Below are positions 24,685 through 38,129 of a stretch of DNA of 64,000 nucleotides, piece by piece. Every line of letters starts with the position of its first letter. Position 1 is the first letter of the stretch. The notes under the pieces are model-generated. The model did not search any database and was not told the origin of the DNA. It was given only the letters and a program-made list of their open reading frames with translations. Location: contig SCFE01000055.1 of NCBI GenBank assembly GCA_004352715.1, positions 1,046,135 through 1,110,134 of the forward strand. The letters are read 5' to 3'. Position numbers and translations under genes: made by a program. Origin of the DNA: Hofstenia miamia. Lineage: Eukaryota > Xenacoelomorpha > Acoela.

Positions 24685-26472
24685 TTAACCACACAGGAAA
24701 GTTCTAAGTTAACCAATAATGTAAATTTGACAATAATGAGGGTCTAACAACAAGGAAATCCATAGAAAATTCGCATTTAGGTTTTTATAAATCAACGCAG
24801 TATGGCCTGCATAAATAGCATACAAGTAAAAAATTACAAGCAGGCATCTTGCACTGCAACTGCATGTATTTTGCTGTGAAAATTTCTAGAACTAAAAATC
24901 AAAATTTAAAACATAATTTGCTTTCACAACAAATTCTACAAGAGTCTTCAAAGCCGTTAAATGCATGGCAAATATTATGGAATCGTTTTTTTATTTTTTT
25001 AGCTGTATATATAATTTAAATATTTTAATTGTCTGTAGCGTAGTTTATTGTATTTGTTTACCGGCTTGCAAATAATTCAATTTTGTAAATGTTTGTATAT
25101 ATCCTTTTATTAGATTGTAATGTATAAAGTAGATACGCAAGCGATAAACTAAATACACACTACTGAAAATTAAAAATTTCTTTTTTTCATGTATATGACT
25201 AAGTTTAAATTAATTGATATGGCAATGTTAGGTTTGAATAACAAGTTTAATTTAATTTAATAAATGGGTTATTTGAAATTTTACAAATTATTTCATATTG
25301 TTGTTGCAATTTAATCCCCAACTGTCCTAAGAATTTGTAAAATTTGAATAACCTTTGTTTTGAATGTTTATATTTTTAGCTGTTGCCACGAATTTAAATA
25401 ATAATGCATTATAGTTTACCATTTAGTTTTTAGAATATTCATCAATTATTTATTAACGACGATCTTGCAGTGAATTCTTTTTGTGCATTAACTCCAATTC
25501 AAATAGAGGCTTATATATTCATTGAAAATATTATTTAAGAATTTTTTTAATTTTAAAATATTGGAATATACTTTGCTGCTGTTTTTTGTATTTTTATACA
25601 GCATTGCACATTTGCCCATACTTTATGCTCAACAAGCTCAGCGTCATATAGATTGTAAAAAATACTGAATCCATTCAAATTCGGCTCAATTAGTGTTTTG
25701 CGGCTCGCCGCACCCTGCCACACTTTTTTTTGCAGACATCGCCGCAGCTCGGTCGCAAAAATTGAAAGTTTCTTGCTGTAAAATTTTTGTATATAATTTT
25801 CATCACATTTCTCATAATTTATCTGGAGTCACACTTACTTTAAATAAAACACATTATTCATTGTAAAAACCCTATTTAATTCAATTTGAAAGTCCAAAGA
25901 AAAGTTAAAAACCGTTGTTTGACAATTGAAGTTTTGGCCGGCCGTGTCCAGAGCTGCAAAACTCTAGACCAATTACAGTTCAACCTCATGTGACTCAACC
26001 TCAATTTTAAGTTTCCTAAATCAGATCTTCCTTTTTAGTTGGCGAACTCTATTTATAAGAGAAACCTTAAAATTTGCTGACTTTTTCTGTAGCGGAAAAA
26101 CAAAAACCAACACACACACAATTTGGAATTTCAAACAGTACATTCCCGTACGAAAGTGAAGACGTTCTAAAAGCAAATTTAAATTTTGACTTCATAGGCA
26201 ATTGAAATGCTTAAATTGCTGTATTCTTCCTAGATCTTGGGATCAACATCAAATTATATAACGAGGTTTACGATTTTTGGATAAATTCCAAATTTTCGAT
26301 ATCTCATTAATGGTTTCATTTTCGACGTTTTGTTGTATACGCTTAAGGTTAATTTAGAAAATCTTCCTTTGCCTAATTATTTTCTTAGATAATACAGAAA
26401 AAATGAAAAGCATGGTAATTAAATGATTTTAATTTTAAAATATCTTCTAACAATGAAAAGTGATTTATTTAG
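24685..26472. other. No gene recognised
   Basis: AT-rich intronic sequence leading to SIDT exon C. A short GC-richer patch at 25685-25760 resembles other transposon-end islands. Confidence 0.4.
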
Positions 26473-26613
26473 ATTATTGATTGTGGTAGCTATTTTCTAT
26501 GGAATTCCTGTAGTTCAGTTGGTACTCGCTTATCAAATGTTTTATTGGCAAAGTGGGAATGAAGATATTTGCTATGAAAACTTTTGGTGTCAACGTCCTC
26601 TATGGGTATTTAC
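26473..26613 (+). CDS. SIDT: SIDT exon C, transmembrane helix 2 and the conserved DICYxNF loop
   Basis: The exon encodes FYGIPVVQLVLAYQ, then SGNEDICYENFWCQRPL. Both are hallmarks of SIDT proteins (family form: FYxLPVVQLVxTYQ and GNxDICYYNFLCxxPL). The first hydrophobic stretch is helix 2 and the Cys-containing loop is extracellular. An in-frame stop at 26420 rules out extension far upstream. The acceptor gatttatttag at 26472 gives a one-base start that completes the split codon from exon B. The donor AC|GTAAGT leaves phase 2, matched by exon D. Confidence 0.93.
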
Positions 26614-28214
26614 GTAAGTCATTGATTTCATTTATGTACCTACGGCCATTCCAGTCTTATTCCTGTATGTTTCACGGGAAAATTCCGCCTTTTCAACCTT
26701 TTATCTAATGTGAACAGATGGCTTATATATTAATTGTACATTTAACTGAAAAATTTACTCTAAAGAATTCATGCATTTCGCCAAATTTTGGTTAGATACT
26801 GGATGTTGCATAGAAACGCAAACACCATACACAAAATTTTTAATTTGAAGTTTTGTGAATTAAAGCACAAATCAATTTCAACCAGACTTTTTTGGAGCAA
26901 GTTTTTACAATATAAATTGTTCAATTACATCTAATTATTTTTACTTCCTGTAAAGTTAAATACTTTTACCATGTGTATTTCGCCCTCGTACTCATCGTTG
27001 GAAATGGTCTTTTTAGATACCTCAATAATACTTGGAAAGCAACGTCAACAAATTTTCCAATCAACTGTTGACGATCAACTTTTTTACAAAGAAATATTTT
27101 GCACTAATATCATTTTTTAATTTTACTGCGATTCTGTTTGCATTTATTTTTTTTGTAATTCATGTGCACTTTATATTGTGTATTTAGTTTTCTTCGGGTC
27201 ATGTCAAGTAAGTGAATTGATAATCGGATCGTGTCGGGTCACTGATATATATATATATATATATATATGTATAATTATCGGGTAATATTGTATTTTTTTA
27301 CAATACAATAAATTGACATTATTCTGCACAATTTTTTTTCACACGTTTTTGGCAATTTGCCATGATTGCCTTCCAAATCCAACAATTCAAATTTTAAAAT
27401 ATCACATTTTGTTTTATTGCAACACGTTCAACTTTTACAAATAACTCGTTTCTGATGGACAATGTTCAGCTACTACAGCTTGTTCTCAAATTATTCACAG
27501 AAATAGAAATAATTTTGTTCTCACGTTTTAGTCCTGCAATATTTAGAATATTTAAAAGTACCATGATAGATCGATGCAATTTTGCAGTGGTAGGCGCCAA
27601 ATACTCAATTTTACCTTTTCGAAGCCTATCTTAGAAAACAATATCGAGTATTGCATTTAATTTCTAATTTAAGGGATCATAAGTTCGATAATTGATAAAA
27701 GAAATATATACAGGAAATAATAAATAGAGACCTTCTTATTATTTATAAATTTAATTTTACAATGAAATCAACTTCCTTTTGATAATTTAGTAAGTGTATC
27801 TGTATTCAGTGCCATTTATCTAGTTGATGGTCTTATGCTTTTTTGTGTTCTGGTAACTAAGTGCTTTGGTGAATCATGGTTGTCTAATAGCCTTAATGGA
27901 TTGGGTTCGGATAAACAATGATGCTTGCTTGTATACTAAATAGGGGTGGGTCCCAGTAATGTTTTGTAATTACGGTACAAGACCAATTACTTACTTGAAA
28001 AATGCCTGTGTACGAGCACCGAGTACTTTTCTATTTGATGGCACAATTTATATAAATAATAAACACGAGAAATTTTTACAGGCGTGTCTATGGGGGGGGC
28101 AGTTTTTTGATCCCCGCGAAATTTTACGTGGAGCTCCCTAAGACACAATTTGTTTGATATATCTATGCTGACTGTTTTAGTTACTGGTTTATCAACAAAT
28201 TTATGCAATATCAT

Positions 28215-28248
<34 letters not shown>

Positions 28249-29707
28249 NNNNNNNNNNNNNNNNNNNNNNNNNNNNNNNNNNNNNNNNNNNNNNNNNNNN
28301 NNNNNNNNNNNTATATATATATATATATATATAGACTTAGAAAATGGCGCTTTATTTATATAAAGAAAAAAGTGTTTCTTTTATATAATATGTAAATCAA
28401 TTGCAACAAGAATTTTATTCAGGATAGGTTTAGGAAATATTCTGATTGTTCATTTTAGAAATCAGAATTTTCACTAATGCTGCTTGGTATAGAGGAAGTA
28501 TTTCTGAGATAGAAGAGCAGTAATAAATATAATAGCAAGTATGTTTTCACAGGTGAAGTCGATATCTATGGCCATGACCACTAACATAGAATAGATACGT
28601 CTTTTCTTTGATTTTTGAAAGCTTAAAAACAACTTTATAATGGAGGTTGGATTTACAGGATTAGTCTCACAAATCTCCATGAAATCAATGCGACGAGATT
28701 TCATCTCCACCTCACCCCACCCGACTGGACAAGCCACCATTTTTAACTTCGCTTTGTCTTGCTTGCCTAAGTTAATAGGATAAAAACTATTTATTTCTCA
28801 ACTTTATTATAGTTTATGTTGTCCAAACCAATTTAATTACAACAGATTCAACTGCCAATAACACTCAAATAATAATGATATACAAGTAATAATTTTTCCG
28901 AGGCTGATTACCTAGTTTGTGCACTGGAGTACTACTCGACTCATCATTGATGCTAAATGACAAGAAAAATACTATTTAAGCAAAAATAGTGCAATCTTTG
29001 TGTTGATGTTTCGATATTTTATGGTACACTTATCTAAGGTTGACAAGCAATTAAAATTTTGTATTTTATCAAAGTAACAAGAAAATTTTCGAAGTTTGTT
29101 TTAAGTAATGCATTCTCAAGGTAGAATCTCTGTCAATTTCTATATTAATGACTAGATATTGTTTGGAACCTTTCATAGACTTTTACTATTCTATCCGTAG
29201 TGTTTTCTAGAAATTCAACCATATTTTAAGCGATAAGTAATATTACAGGTCTCCTATAAATTGCTAATTATATTTCAAATTGATAAAAATCTAATCAAAC
29301 TCCATGCCATTGCTCCTCCCTCCTTAAGTGATAACTCTGTTCATTCTAATGTTTATTAAAATTGTGAAAGTCTTTTGCAAATAATGTAAATAATTGGTTC
29401 ATTTCCAACTTGGCAGCAGTCAATATGCGCCGCTATTTTTAAAAATATTGTAAAAGTCGTTCAGTAGTGTCGAAACAATATACTATCAAGAGGATATATG
29501 TTTATTTAAATATTTTAATTGTGCATATAATTTTTTAAATAGCTTCATAACCGTACAGACTTTACAAATAGTAGTATATATAACAACATATTTCAAAATT
29601 GTAATTGTATGTTAAAAATTTAGTTTCCGACTCCAATTGGTCTCATAGATCTGTTATTTTGAACTGTATCAAGAGCAGAGAATTGCTCCTTTAAGTCAAA
29701 GGATATA

Positions 29708-29749
<42 letters not shown>

Positions 29750-30753
29750 TATATATATATATATTAGGGTGTTTCAATTTTATCAACATTCAAGAAATCA
29801 ATCGTGTAAAATTTCAGGTTAATTCAACCATACTTCGCAGTCACTCATTTATCAGGTTTTTATACTATCATATCTTTTTAAAGATTGATTCTCTCAAGAA
29901 AGTAGTCCTTAGTGGTACCCATCCAAGAAAGGATTAGCTTGAACTAATCCTACTTGCTCTTGTATATTTGGGTGGATAGAGTTGCGGTTTATCTTGTTCA
30001 AGAGAACCAGGTGCTTATCGTCAGCAATGTAAATCGCAAAGGCTCCCTATATAATAAAAATGACCCTGTTTTCAACTCATCTGGATCTGAAAAAGTTTTT
30101 TTGCGACGTACACATTTCATCTGCCTAGTTTCCGTTAAATTGTGGCAGGCGGTTTTTATTTTCCACGAAAATGACATGGATTCATTATGGAAATTAGTCT
30201 TTTAAAGACAAAGAACTGTGTCTATCAAAGATAGCGAAGACATGGTGAAAACCTAATTATTTCTGCAAAAGGAAATGAAAGAACTTTAGCTAATTCCTTT
30301 TCTGATTGCATTACCAGTCGAAATGAGTAACCATTGGTGACATGGCTGGTAAGCTGGTGACCACCCAGAACGTCGAATAGATTTTGTCAAACGCACAAAC
30401 ACAATCGAACGCTAGAAATCTACAGGTAAATAACACAGCAGGTCGGGATATTGCTTTAACGCAGAGCTTTCAAATCGCGCTAAGTCCAAGAACAGAAGAA
30501 GTTCCTTTTCGTACTTGCAATCAGAAAATATGTTGTGCTTTTCTTTCAAAAGATCTAGTTCCAAACAAAATGTGTATAGACTTATGATTATCTCGGAACA
30601 TTTTCTAAACTTTCATATGAGCTTCTTAAAAATAAAATCTAGTCAAGATGTACGACCAGTAAACATCGATCAATTTAGCTAATTTTTGACAAAGTATGCG
30701 TTTAGGTCAATTGGATTTGCGGCTGGGCCATGCTGATAATTTTTACGTACTTG

Positions 30754-30757
<4 letters not shown>
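26614..30757. other. SIDT intron, first part, with microsatellites and a 63-N gap
   Basis: Contains (TA)n at 27245-27268, TA tracts on both sides of an N gap (28218-28248, gap 28249-28311, 28312-28333) and a compound TA/CA tract at 29711-29764. A transposon-end-like CAGGCGTGTCTATGGGGGG lies at about 28080, similar to AGGGCTGTCTATGGGGG at 47553. Frames at 29954-30205 and 30384-30587 have no recognisable domain. Confidence 0.5.

Positions 30758-30793
<36 letters not shown>
30758..30793. repeat. (TA)n tract directly abutting a transposon end
   Basis: About 36 bp of TA, immediately followed by the GGGTGTCCAGGATT terminus of the element at 30794. Confidence 0.9.
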
Positions 30794-30797
<4 letters not shown>

Positions 30798-30895
30798 GTC
30801 CAGGATTTTATAGCAAAAACAAAATGCATGTAATTTCGAAAAAATCAATTTATATAAACATTTTCTGATTCCTCGTTTTTCTTGTGTGACGGTAA

Positions 30896-31500
30896 TTTAC
30901 TTTATTTATCTCATCTTTGTGGTTACGACTAATTATGAACAATATTTTTTTATTTAATAAACCCAACCATTTTTTACGCATCCACTATGATGTATCAATG
31001 AAGTAAAAACGACAAATTTTTTACTGAAATAATCTCTTATCATGAGTAATTCATATTTAAAGGAACGGATGAGAATGCAATGACCAAGAAATCTATGCGG
31101 CAAACACATCACCATACTCTTCAAGACACTTGTGCCCTCTTTTGATTATTGATTTAACAGCCGACCTGTAGGATTTCTCTCAACAGCCATGATGGCATCT
31201 TTGAGATCATCTATGTCATCGAAGTTTCGACCGTGTATTCTGCCCTTAGAGTTGTGAAGCTGGAGAGTTTGATGAGCATTATGTGGCCTCGCACCGTCTA
31301 ACTGGAATATTGTTGATCACAATTTTCGCCTTGCTTTGAGCTGAGTAATTACGTAATCAGTCAACATGCATGATCGTGAAGCTTAGTGGATATTGAGATT
31401 GGAATGCAAATATATGCGAATACATACATGGTCCTCTTTAAATAAGAAAACATTGTGCATAATCAGTCGTAACCACAAAGTGGAATTGAAAAAAGTAAAT
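30896..31500. mobile_element. Nested transposon with about 42-bp inverted repeats
   Basis: Left arm 30896-30937 and right arm 31459-31500 are imperfect inverses; the best block is CTTTGTGGTTACGACT and its complement. The element lies inside the 30794-32686 element and encloses a transposase remnant. A C-only run with an ambiguous base (31501-31514) follows its right end. Confidence 0.65.
31140..31320 (-). pseudogene. Transposase remnant (Tc1/mariner superfamily)
   Basis: The minus strand reads IFQLDGARPHNAHQTLQLHN, equivalent to the WxQDGAPPH box with the second catalytic Asp. It then passes directly to FDDIDDLKDAIMAVERNP, which in such enzymes lies well after the third acidic residue. The stretch with that residue is therefore deleted, and this copy cannot be active. 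Confidence 0.75.
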
Positions 31501-32686
31501 CCCCCCCCCCCCCNACCTGCGATAGGCAATTGTGATCCGTAACATTTATTAATTAAAAATCGTCCTTCTCAGTTAGCAACTTTCATTTTTAACTTGAGAT
31601 AAGTGTAAAGAAACATTTATTACTCCACTGTAGCTTAATTTCCGTAAGAACTATAAATGAAGAGTATTTAAATGCTAGGTTTCATTTGATTAATATTATT
31701 CGTCACATAATCAATTTCCTATTTTGCAGCTATGAGTTCTACCAGATTAGTCAACCATCTTATAAATGTTAAAATATTAAATATGATGAACATTTCTTTA
31801 TGCGATGTTTGCTACAGATTTGATAATCGTGGAGCATCTTTGGCTTACAGTCATGTCCGTAATGATTTTAAACATTTTCTTTTATGTACTCCGTTATCTA
31901 GTTAAAAATTGAATGATTTACAGCATTCTTTGTATTTGGCCATACATTTGCCAAGAGATCACAAGAACTTAGCATGGACTGGAAACGAAACCAAGTTTTT
32001 TCATAAAAATATCACAAAGATCTTTCACATCTCGTAGGGTGCTGTTGAAAAAGTTGTAAACATTTATAAAATGTTATGCAATTTAATACAATTTTTCTTC
32101 GAAATACACAATTTCAATTTTAGAAGAATCACCAAATGATAATTGCTTCTGTTAAAAGAATTAAAAAATAATTTTGCTGAGCCTCGATTATGTGCCTGAC
32201 AAAAACTTATAATTTTATAGACGTCTATAGGGAGTAATGCATTGAATGCATGGAATTCACTTCTTTTCTAACGGCGAATTGCGGTGAAGCTTTTTTTGTT
32301 GTGCGATGCAGAGAGTCAATAGTTTTTTTCAACAAACATGGGTTTACAACAACCTATCGTGTCTCACTTTTATGAAATTCCAAGAAAACAAAATCTGGAT
32401 GTAAGAAGCCGTAAAAGCGCTACCTTCCAAGAATCTATGATTTGCTTTGTTTAGGGCTTACACCATTTTGCTAGATGTTAGATGAAAATTTGGGGTTTTG
32501 CTTTTAGTTGAGGAATCACATATTTTGTTATCATCTTGCAATATGATTAAGTAACTGAAATTAAGAATTTCAAATGTAATACTACTACGTATATAGCCTA
32601 GATTACGAAAGTTGTATAAAAGGTGGATATTTTGCATATTGAAAGAACTATAAGAATTTTAATTTCTTACGTAATCCTGGACATCC

Positions 32687-35600
32687 GATATATGTTTTCA
32701 TTGTGCTAAACAAAAATCCAACATTTCATCTGCTCAAACGGCAGTGCAGGTCGTTTTCATAGTATCAATTTAGCAAGCCGTTTGGAAGGTTTCGGCAGAT
32801 ATTTTCTTGTTGATTTCAAATGACATATTAGTTCAAGTGTAAGGTCATTTTTAATAATTGTTAAGCAGAACAAAATATAAATTAAATTCAAAAAATGTAT
32901 AATATCATTTGGGATCTTATGCAACCTCAATGTGTATTAATATCATTTTTGACTTTTGAACTTATGTTTGATCAAGAACTGTACCGTTTGGTTTCTAAGC
33001 CCTGCAAAAGCCTGCTAAAACTTGGCAATTTTTTTGTTTAGTTTCCCGATGCATGTATTTTCTTGTCACAAAACGCTGGCAAGTTGCAACTCTAATCGGG
33101 CATGCTGCTCTAAATGACTGAAATTTGAGTAAATTAGTATTGTTTTAGAAATATAAAAAATTTATATAAGAAATTATTATATAAGATAATTTGCAGGCAA
33201 GTACAAACAGTAGTTTATAAATGACCCATTACTGTATTCTGATAATTATAAATTTCGATCAATGACACTCAATCCATGACATCCTATATCCTATATAATA
33301 ACACCGAGCTTATTATTTTTACACTCATTTTTTGCACTTCCGAAAATAGCAAATTTTCTTCAATTTTTAGCTTAATTTCGAACTATTTAACAAATTTCAC
33401 CGTACAATCCTGCATTCGATTGTCCGAATACACATTCTCTTAAGCTGCCAGTAGCCAATTGTTCAGTGTGGTTCAAAATCTCGAAGTGTGATTGAGCTAA
33501 TAAAATCACACAAATGAAGCATTGTGCCTCTTCAGAAAAGGTCTCAGCCAATCATAACTCAACAGATTGAACATGAATTTTCATATTTCTCGAATCTAGG
33601 TAATACTTAATAAACAGTCGCAGGCCATGATCATCCGAACGATAATTCCCATTTGCACAAGTACTAATTTTATTTATAAGATTTTATGCTATTATTTACA
33701 TACTTAAACGAACAACCCCATCTCTTACGTGACGCTGGAAAGTACCTAAAGGAACAGCGAGTTGTGGTTCTATCCATAGGAGTTGATCCTCTCTTTTTCT
33801 TGTTCACTCAAACCATTCATCTTTTTTGCTTTTAGACAAATTTGTAATTTAGGCAGTGTGAATGGTCATCCACAGTAAAAATTAGTTCTCGCCAATTTGC
33901 AAAAAATTCAGTTTTAAATAAGGAAATATTTCAAATCACTGAACAAGTGCCACATATTAAGATAAGGGTTTTTATTCTCTTATATTATTGAAATATTTTT
34001 AGAATTATCTTTTGGATAAAAAATAAATCTCCTTTACATATGCGTTTTTTGCCTGACGTAATGAAGTAAGAAAGTTTTCTTTTGTAATTCAAGTAGTTTA
34101 GTGTAAGCACTACATGTGTCAATAGATTACTATTGAGTGGATCTATTAGTCTATACATTTTTTAAAGATTATTTTCTTTATAATTTAATCTGTTGCGCTC
34201 AGATTGTAGACTCGATTACATGGAAATTCAATTTTTTAAATCGAAATTAAATTTTAGAAATTAGATTTTGGTTTTCACCGTTGCCAAACGCTATTACGTT
34301 CGTGAAAATATTCATGTAGTTTTTCTCAATTCGCCATAATTTTTTAAAATGTAGATTTAATATTTATTGTAGAAGTGTGGGTTCGTTACGGAACTTTGAA
34401 GTCGTATAAAATTAATTACAATATATTGACAAGATTAAAATTAGTAAGGAATGTATTATACATAACTGCCTAACTTTCCAATAACATCCTGATGCTATTT
34501 ATGCATTTATGTATACTAAGTAGATGCCAAAACTATGTGAGTCCATTATGTGGAATTAATCAAATATCAGTATAAATTGATTTGATATATCAATAGATTT
34601 TTCAATTGATATTAATATCCACTGCAACTCTGTACCCTACCCATTGGTCAATTTTTCTATCCTTTGTAGCTATGTTGTATTCCAATTTAAATTTTGCCTT
34701 TTGATTGCCAGCGTATGCAAATATCTACGCTTCATAGGGAAGTAACTGACTTACGTTAATTCTGGACTCATTGCTGACTCTAAGTACCGTATTATCGCGC
34801 TTTTAAATATATGTGCATATAAGCAGCAAAAAATGCATCATGGGCTGGTCAAGCAGTAACGGAATGTCATTTTCACAGTTAAAATAGATGCTACTCATTC
34901 AGTAATGAATTTTTTTGAGAAATTCATTTTTCTTTGATCTATGAACACAAAATTAGTCGGTAACTGAATTTCAAAAAGTTAACATCAATTTTACAAGTAT
35001 ATACAATTTACATCATAACATACTGTTTCTTAATATAAAACGTATATAATAAATTTTATATTAATTTAGGGTTAGTACACTGTCTAATTACCAAATATTG
35101 GCATAGTTGAAATATTAATTCTATTAAAATTTAAGAAACTAATTGGTTGTACATGGTAATGGAATTTCAATAGCCCTGTTACCAAGCATAGCTTTTACTT
35201 TTTACAAATTTTTACGATTATTCGGCATTATTGCATTAATTTTACTATAATTGAAGTCTTAGGTGCTTATAAATATCCATATATAGTGAAGAACAGCATA
35301 GATTCAATCTTAATTTTTCACTCTAAATGTGTGACCAAGGCTATCAGATAGAAATTACTGGCTTTCAACTACTTAGTAGCAACATTCATCACAATTACTT
35401 GAGTACATGTATGCATAGGTCTCCGTGTATATTAACCATTAGGGTAGAATGTATAACCTAAAAGTAGCACTATTAATCCATGTTTATCTTGACTATTATC
35501 ATTTCATTTAATAAAATCATTTACCTACAAGCAGACTTGTCAACGAGCCGAGCTTCTAACCAGCCGATCCGATCCGAGTCGAGCCGAGCCAAGTTTGAAC

Positions 35601-36403
35601 ACAGTATTTGATATACAACGGGCCCAAAACGAGCCTATTTTAGGCAAAGCAAGTTTATAGTTCTGCTTGTTAATTTGATTATGGAGATTTCTCTAATTTT
35701 TTGCAGTCAGTATGCCTTTCCTATAATCTTATTTAAGAAATGTTTATTCAATAATAGGAAGAGCGAGTAAAAAATTCTTTGAGCACAAAAAACAATTCAT
35801 TGGTGTAATAATCTAGAATCCATGTTTAATCCTATTATTTAATCAAATACCCCACAGCTGTGGAATCGGGTTCGGGTCAGATCGGATCGGATCGGGTTCG
35901 GTAGAGCTTTCGAATGCAAAACGAGTTGAATTCGGACTGAAAAAATATTTTCTGTCAATTAACAAAATATAATAATAATAATTATTATTATAATAATAAT
36001 GGCGCTGAATACAATTTCACGAATTATTCGCAAAAGATATTAAAACATTTAAGCGTAAATTAAAACATAATCTGCTAAGTCATCAGAAATTAATTGGTTC
36101 ATCAAAAAAAGGCATTCATGGTAAGACTTTGTTTAGTTTATTTTGTAGTTTATATAAATTTTAGTTTTTTGTTGAAGCAATACTTCTAATAAAGTCCTTG
36201 TAAGATTAATGCCGCTAGATACAAAAACTATTATAATATGTTTGCCTGATTATTATAATGGCGCTTAATATTATTACTATTATTAAACAATTTTTTTGAA
36301 AAAGAGTGTTTTTTAGTATATATGAAGTAGATTAAGCGGTAAGTTATCCATACTAAATTTTCTTAATAAACTCATATCTTGAGTATTCTTTAATAAAAAA
36401 AGA
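32687..36403. other. SIDT intron sequence without a recognised gene
   Basis: AT-rich. A transposon-end-like TACCGTATTATCGCGCTTTT lies at 34785, and its imperfect inverse at about 37669 suggests a larger element. GAGCCGAG/GGATCGGATC-rich islands are at 35540-35590 and 35870-35930. An AAT/ATT-rich palindromic stretch is at 35969-36000. Confidence 0.4.
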
Positions 36404-36780
36404 TTGGGAACAGTGATAGACAAAGCAGCACCAAAGGACAGAAATGTAGAAAGCAATGAGAAAGAGAAGATAGACAAGTATAGAGAGTTGGCAGAGGAAA
36501 TAGAAAGGCTGTGGAAGTTAAAGAAGGCTGAAGTAGTCCCAGTAGTAGTAGGCGCACTAGGAGCAGTCAGTAAGAATCATAAGAGATACATGGAAGAGTT
36601 AAGACTACCAAAATGGGGAAGAGCGGTAGCACAGAAGGTAGCATTGTTAGGAACAGCTAGAGTCCTGAGGAAAGCTCTCAAAGTTCCCCGAAAGCGGATG
36701 AGTTCCCCGAGCTATGAGAGATACCAGCATGAAGCTGTGAGAACTAAGAATAATAATAATAATCATTTTGTAAATTGTTG
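36404..36780 (+). pseudogene. 3' end of a LINE (C-terminal part of its reverse-transcriptase polyprotein)
   Basis: The frame contains KIDKYRELAEEIERLWKL, VVPVVVGALGAVSK and KVALLGTARVLRKALKVP. This series is common at the C-terminus of many animal LINE ORF2 proteins (form: IxKYxDLxxEIxRxW, IPVVxGALGxV, LLGTARILRK). It is followed by a short AAT repeat, a typical LINE tail. Everything upstream is missing, as in most 5'-truncated LINE insertions. The clade differs from that of the antisense LINE at 41.9-45.9 kb. Confidence 0.75.
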
Positions 36781-37275
36781 TGATCATTGTAATGTGTGTC
36801 ATCTCAAGGATACTTCAACGTGGTGTTAGATAGTTCACCGAACAATTAAAATGCATTAAAAGAACTAACTCATATCAGCACTTTATAACGGTAAGAAGAT
36901 AATTGCTAAATGTAAAAGTAAACTAATCAGTAATACGAATTATTTGAACAAACAATAAAAATTCAGGTTTTTGGATTTATAAACATTTTTGGTGCATCTG
37001 CTAGTATTTCAGTTTGCCATGAATGAATTATCTTCTGAAATAAAAAGATTTCTATCTCGATTTGTTTTTAAAGAGGCACCTGGTCATTTCGAGTTCGGGA
37101 TGAGCAAATCAGTTTCCATTCGGGTCGGGGTTTGAAATCTCAACCCGATTCCACCTCTGATACCTTAAAATCGTTGTGTATGGTACCCACTTTTTACAAT
37201 GGAAGTACTTTATGTCGTAATTAGTGAAAAAACGAAATATAAGAAACAAAAAATCATATTGGGTGTGCTTTATGT

Positions 37276-37563
37276 AGGTAACAGTTGGCCAATTCAATTC
37301 CGTTTTTCATCTTTCGTTTTATTCATTAGGAAAGATTGAAATGTTTCATTTTTTATTTTCGTTTTTCATTTTTCATTTTTCGTTTTAATTTTTCATTTTT
37401 CAATTTTTGTTTTTTTTGAAAAATTTTAAAAATGGAAATGAAATTAGAAAAGCGAAAATGAAAAATGGTTATTTCCGTTTTCTCAATTTCAATTTTCATT
37501 TAATTTTTCCTAAATGATCAAAATGAAAATTGAAAAACGGAATTGAATTGGCCACCTGGTACC
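37276..37563. mobile_element. Foldback-type element with long inverted repeats
   Basis: Left arm starting AGGTAACAGTTGGCCAATTC and right arm ending GAATTGGCCACCTGGTACCT are imperfect inverses. Pairing continues inward through TTCAATTCCGTTTTTCA and further TTTTCATTTT words, so nearly the whole 288 bp can fold into one hairpin. No coding frame. Confidence 0.7.
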
Positions 37564-38105
37564 TGCATAGTGCTTATTTCCGGATATTAGCACATGTGCT
37601 CATAAGCGAAAAAATACACATTTGTAGAACAGTGAAAACAAGGTGCTTAAAACCACGATAATACAGTATTAAAATACAGGAAAACATAAATAGACTGGAA
37701 TGCTGCAATGATTAAAGCAAAAGTCAACATTTCAAATGTATTGTCCTGAGATTATTCTTTAACTCAAATTTTCTAAATCGCATTGTAATTTGTATGAACG
37801 TAATTAGTATTGCCAATTATTCCTTTGGATTTTTACAATATTCTATGAAAAGTTCTGTCACAAATTTAGTGCTTTCAAATCTTGTTGATTAAAGCAGGGA
37901 AGGTAATTTAAGAAGAGTGCCGTTATAATTCATTAGTGTCGAAAACATCAAAGAAGATAAGGAGTAATTTCGCTTAAGTTTATAGCGATAAAAGTAAATC
38001 AAAATTATTTTTAAAGCAATTTGCTTAAAAACATGGCTTTGTTATACTCTGCATGCAATTTCTTCTAAAGCTTTTATGGAACACATTGTATTCAGCATAG
38101 CTTTT

Positions 38106-38129
38106 AATATATATATATATATATATATT
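38106..38129. repeat. (TA)n microsatellite
   Basis: About 24 bp of TA. The flanking DNA from 37670 to 38611 shows no gene. Confidence 0.9.

Larger units (their letters stand above)
2900..26472 (+). other. Giant SIDT intron (about 23.6 kb)
   Basis: Inferred from exon B (donor at 2900) and exon C (acceptor ending at 26472), which join in phase 2 to complete a lysine codon. The intron carries a complete GPCR gene on the same strand, a pogo-like element, two mariner relics, MITEs and a 1-kb assembly gap. An unrecognised small exon inside it cannot be excluded, but none is needed for continuity of the protein. Confidence 0.65.
30794..32686. mobile_element. Mariner-superfamily-like element with GGRTGTCCAGGATT inverted ends
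   Basis: The left end GGGTGTCCAGGATT (30794-30807) is matched by the inverse AATCCTGGACATCC at 32673-32686, with TA-rich flanks on both sides. The element is about 1.9 kb and has no intact transposase. Part of its interior is another element (30896-31500). The remaining interior, 31515-32670, has no recognised frame. Confidence 0.6.

Noticed and set aside
28150-28395. Open frame of alternating Tyr-Ile
   Set aside because: Translation of a (TA)n tract and an N gap.
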